The position numbers and the translations under genes were made by a program. 5,813 nucleotides of DNA from Mycobacterium sp. (lineage in GTDB: Bacteria; Actinomycetota; Actinomycetes; Mycobacteriales; Mycobacteriaceae). Positions 4,626 through 5,813 of the stretch are shown piece after piece. Below the pieces are notes generated by a model. That model was not told the DNA's origin and did no database searches. It was given only the letters and a program-made list of their open reading frames with translations. Each line of letters starts with the position of its first letter. Position 1 is the first letter of the stretch. The DNA lies in contig JAFAQO010000049.1 in the NCBI GenBank assembly GCA_019246375.1, positions 1 to 5,813 of the forward strand. The letters are read 5' to 3'.

Positions 4626-5813
4626 TTACTCGGCGTCAACTGCGACGACGCCGCGCCGCACGGCGTCGATTGCACGCTTGGCGCTGGCCCTCAGCTCGGG
4701 TTCGGGTGCGTGATTGCGAACCTGATCCAACAGGTCGAGCACCTGTCGGCACCAGCGCACGAAATCCCCGGCCGACAACGGCGAACCGCTACCCGCCTCC
4801 TCCGACGCGGCCAACGCAGCAGCCAGATCGCCAGTGCTCGCCCAACGGTAGATGACGTCGACGAAGCCGTCGTCGGGCTCGCGACTCGGCGTGATCCGGT
4901 GCCGCTGTTCATCGGCACGCAGTCTCGCGGAGATCCGCCGGGTGCGGGCCAACGCTTGCCGTAGTGGCGGGGTGGGCACCTGCGCGTCAACTGATGCGCC
5001 TGGTCCCCTGGGGTCGGGGCCGCCGCGCGCCTCGTAGAGCACCGTCGAGACCACTGCGGCCAACTCGGCGGGCCCCAGACCGGTCCACGCGGCGGTACGC
5101 AGGCATTCGGCGACCAACAGGTCGCTTTCGCTGTAGATCCGGGCCAGCAGCCGGCCGTCCTTGGTGACCTGCGGATCACCGTCGACATCGCGGATGAATC
5201 CTCGCTCGGCGAGCAGCCCGACGATCCGGTCGAAGGTGCGCGCCAACGAGTTGGTGGCCCCGGCCACCTTCTTCTGCAGGTCAGCGTTGTCGCGTTCGAT
5301 GCGCAGGTAGCGCTCGGCGACACGAACTTGTGCGTCGCGACCCGGCGCGTGGTGTGCGGGATGACGACCCAACTGGTCGCGCAGCGATGCCAGCTCGGGA
5401 TCCGGAAATGCACCGTCGCGACCATCGCCGCGGCCGCCGCGTTTGCTCCGACCAGCCGGGACCGCAAGGCCTGCAGCCGCTGAACGCAGCGCGGATGCCA
5501 AGTCACGGCGAACCCGCGGCTGCCGGTGTTCGACCCGCTTGGGCAACGTCATCGAGCCGACCGGCGCCGACGCGCCGGAATAGTCGGCCGACGAAATCCG
5601 CCCTGCCCAGCGATGTTCGGTCAACACCAGGGGACGAGGGTCAGGGCTGTCGCGATCGGATTCCAGCACGACCGCCAGTCCCCCGCGCCTGCCGTGCGTG
5701 ATCGTGATGATGTCGCCGCGCCGCAATGACGCCAGGGCGTCGTTGGCCGCCTGCCGCCGCTGCAGCCGCGATGCTCGCGCCTGGGCGCGCTCGCGTTGGG
5801 AGATGCGTTCCCG
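4626..5813 (-). CDS. helY: Ski2-like DExH helicase HelY, C-terminal part, 5' end outside window
   Basis: The frame is open from the right edge (RERISQRERAQARASRL) to TAA at 4628-4626, giving the last 395 residues of a protein of about 900. The first 30 residues here are an Arg/Gln-rich helix. Next comes LRRGDIITITHGRRGGLAVV, a small beta-rich region like the arch/insert domain of Ski2-Mtr4 helicases. The last 220 residues fit the DSHCT helical domain: LARTFDRIVGLLAERGFI, DGRLLARIYSESDLLVAECL, PAELAAVVSTVLYEARGG and FVRWCRQVLDLLDQV. The helicase motor lies outside the window. HelY is a mycobacterial DNA/RNA-dependent ATPase and helicase of uncertain role. The product is intact to its end (GVVAVDAE) even though the element is inserted exactly there. 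In M. tuberculosis the next gene downstream is Rv2091c; here it is the element. Confidence 0.96.
   Translation of the reverse strand, partial: RERISQRERAQARASRLQRRQAANDALASLRRGDIITITHGRRGGLAVVLESDRDSPDPRPLVLTEHRWAGRISSADYSGASAPVGSMTLPKRVEHRQPRVRRDLASALRSAAAGLAVPAGRSKRGGRGDGRDGAFPDPELASLRDQLGRHPAHHAPGRDAQVRVAERYLRIERDNADLQKKVAGATNSLARTFDRIVGLLAERGFIRDVDGDPQVTKDGRLLARIYSESDLLVAECLRTAAWTGLGPAELAAVVSTVLYEARGGPDPRGPGASVDAQVPTPPLRQALARTRRISARLRADEQRHRITPSREPDDGFVDVIYRWASTGDLAAALAASEEAGSGSPLSAGDFVRWCRQVLDLLDQVRNHAPEPELRASAKRAIDAVRRGVVAVDAE
4627..4638. repeat. Putative right attachment site (12-bp core) forming the end of helY
   Basis: tactcggcgtca here matches 1660-1671 exactly. On the minus strand it covers the last bases of helY: GAC GCC GAG TA, with the final A of the TAA stop at 4626 supplied by element DNA. 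Position at the gene end, preservation of the reading frame, and the adjacent integrase remnant all fit an attachment site used by a tyrosine integrase. Confidence 0.6.

Larger units (their letters stand above)
1660..4638. mobile_element. Decayed phage-like integrated element at the 3' end of helY
   Basis: About 3.0 kb bounded by the 12-bp direct repeat tactcggcgtca at 1660-1671 and 4627-4638. It separates helY from the membrane-protein gene, which are near-adjacent in M. tuberculosis as I recall it. Contents point to a phage or satellite origin: a Cro/CI-type HTH regulator at one end, a tyrosine-integrase C-terminal remnant at the other end beside the repeat, two broken copies of a phage-type protein, and small ORFs. 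A CadI/ArsI-like gene appears to be cargo. The element has no intact integrase and no structural genes, so it is probably immobile. Boundaries are inferred from the repeat and gene order; the true att core could be longer if it has since diverged. Confidence 0.7.

Noticed and set aside
4691..5506. Second minus-strand frame of 271 codons within helY
   Set aside because: An out-of-frame shadow of helY. The helY frame shows the DSHCT pattern through the whole region.

Overview
The window is high-GC actinobacterial DNA whose flanks match a conserved mycobacterial neighbourhood: a stand-alone 5'-3' exonuclease (Rv2090-like), a convergent Gln/Pro/Gly/Tyr-rich membrane protein with a DUF4333 domain (Rv2091c-like), and the 3' part of the Ski2-like helicase gene helY (Rv2092c-like). 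From memory of M. tuberculosis H37Rv, helY and the Rv2091c gene lie only a few tens of bases apart. Here about 3 kb separates them, so the host is probably a mycobacterium outside the M. tuberculosis complex, likely a slow grower judging by how closely the flanking proteins resemble those of M. tuberculosis.

Layout: 1-803 exonuclease (5' truncated by the window, + strand); 809-1588 membrane protein (- strand); 1660-4638 a decayed integrated element; 4626-5813 helY C-terminal half (- strand, N-terminal part outside the window). Inside the element, from left to right: a hairpin (1730-1759); a small Cro/CI-type HTH regulator (- strand, 1790-2086) with a likely leaderless start; a possible 47-aa ORF whose ATG overlaps the regulator's ATG on the opposite strand; a small protein resembling the three-helix-bundle dimerisation family (+); a stretch with short ORFs and repeats; an intact CadI/ArsI-type glyoxalase-fold protein (+); two broken copies of a phage protein (- strand); and the last 51 codons of a tyrosine integrase (+).

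The most informative observation is a 12-bp direct repeat at 1660-1671 and 4627-4638. The right copy encodes the last codons and stop of helY (Asp-Ala-Glu-TAA). The left copy reads Asp-Ala-Glu-TAG in the same strand and register, just upstream of the membrane-protein gene. This is what is expected if a phage-like element integrated by site-specific recombination into the 3' end of helY and rebuilt the end of the gene, leaving the original stop codon stranded 3 kb away. The integrase remnant lies directly beside the right copy.

The element looks immobile: the integrase keeps only the LGHxS histidine and the tyrosine nucleophile regions, and the phage genes carry stop codons. The regulator, the small three-helix protein and the CadI/ArsI-like gene are still open, so the insertion may persist as a small cargo island. 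The CadI-like protein lacks one of the two adjacent cysteines, and the C-terminal cysteine pair, that I recall in M. tuberculosis CadI, so its metal or arsenical specificity may differ. All homology statements rest on recalled family signatures; no search was run.
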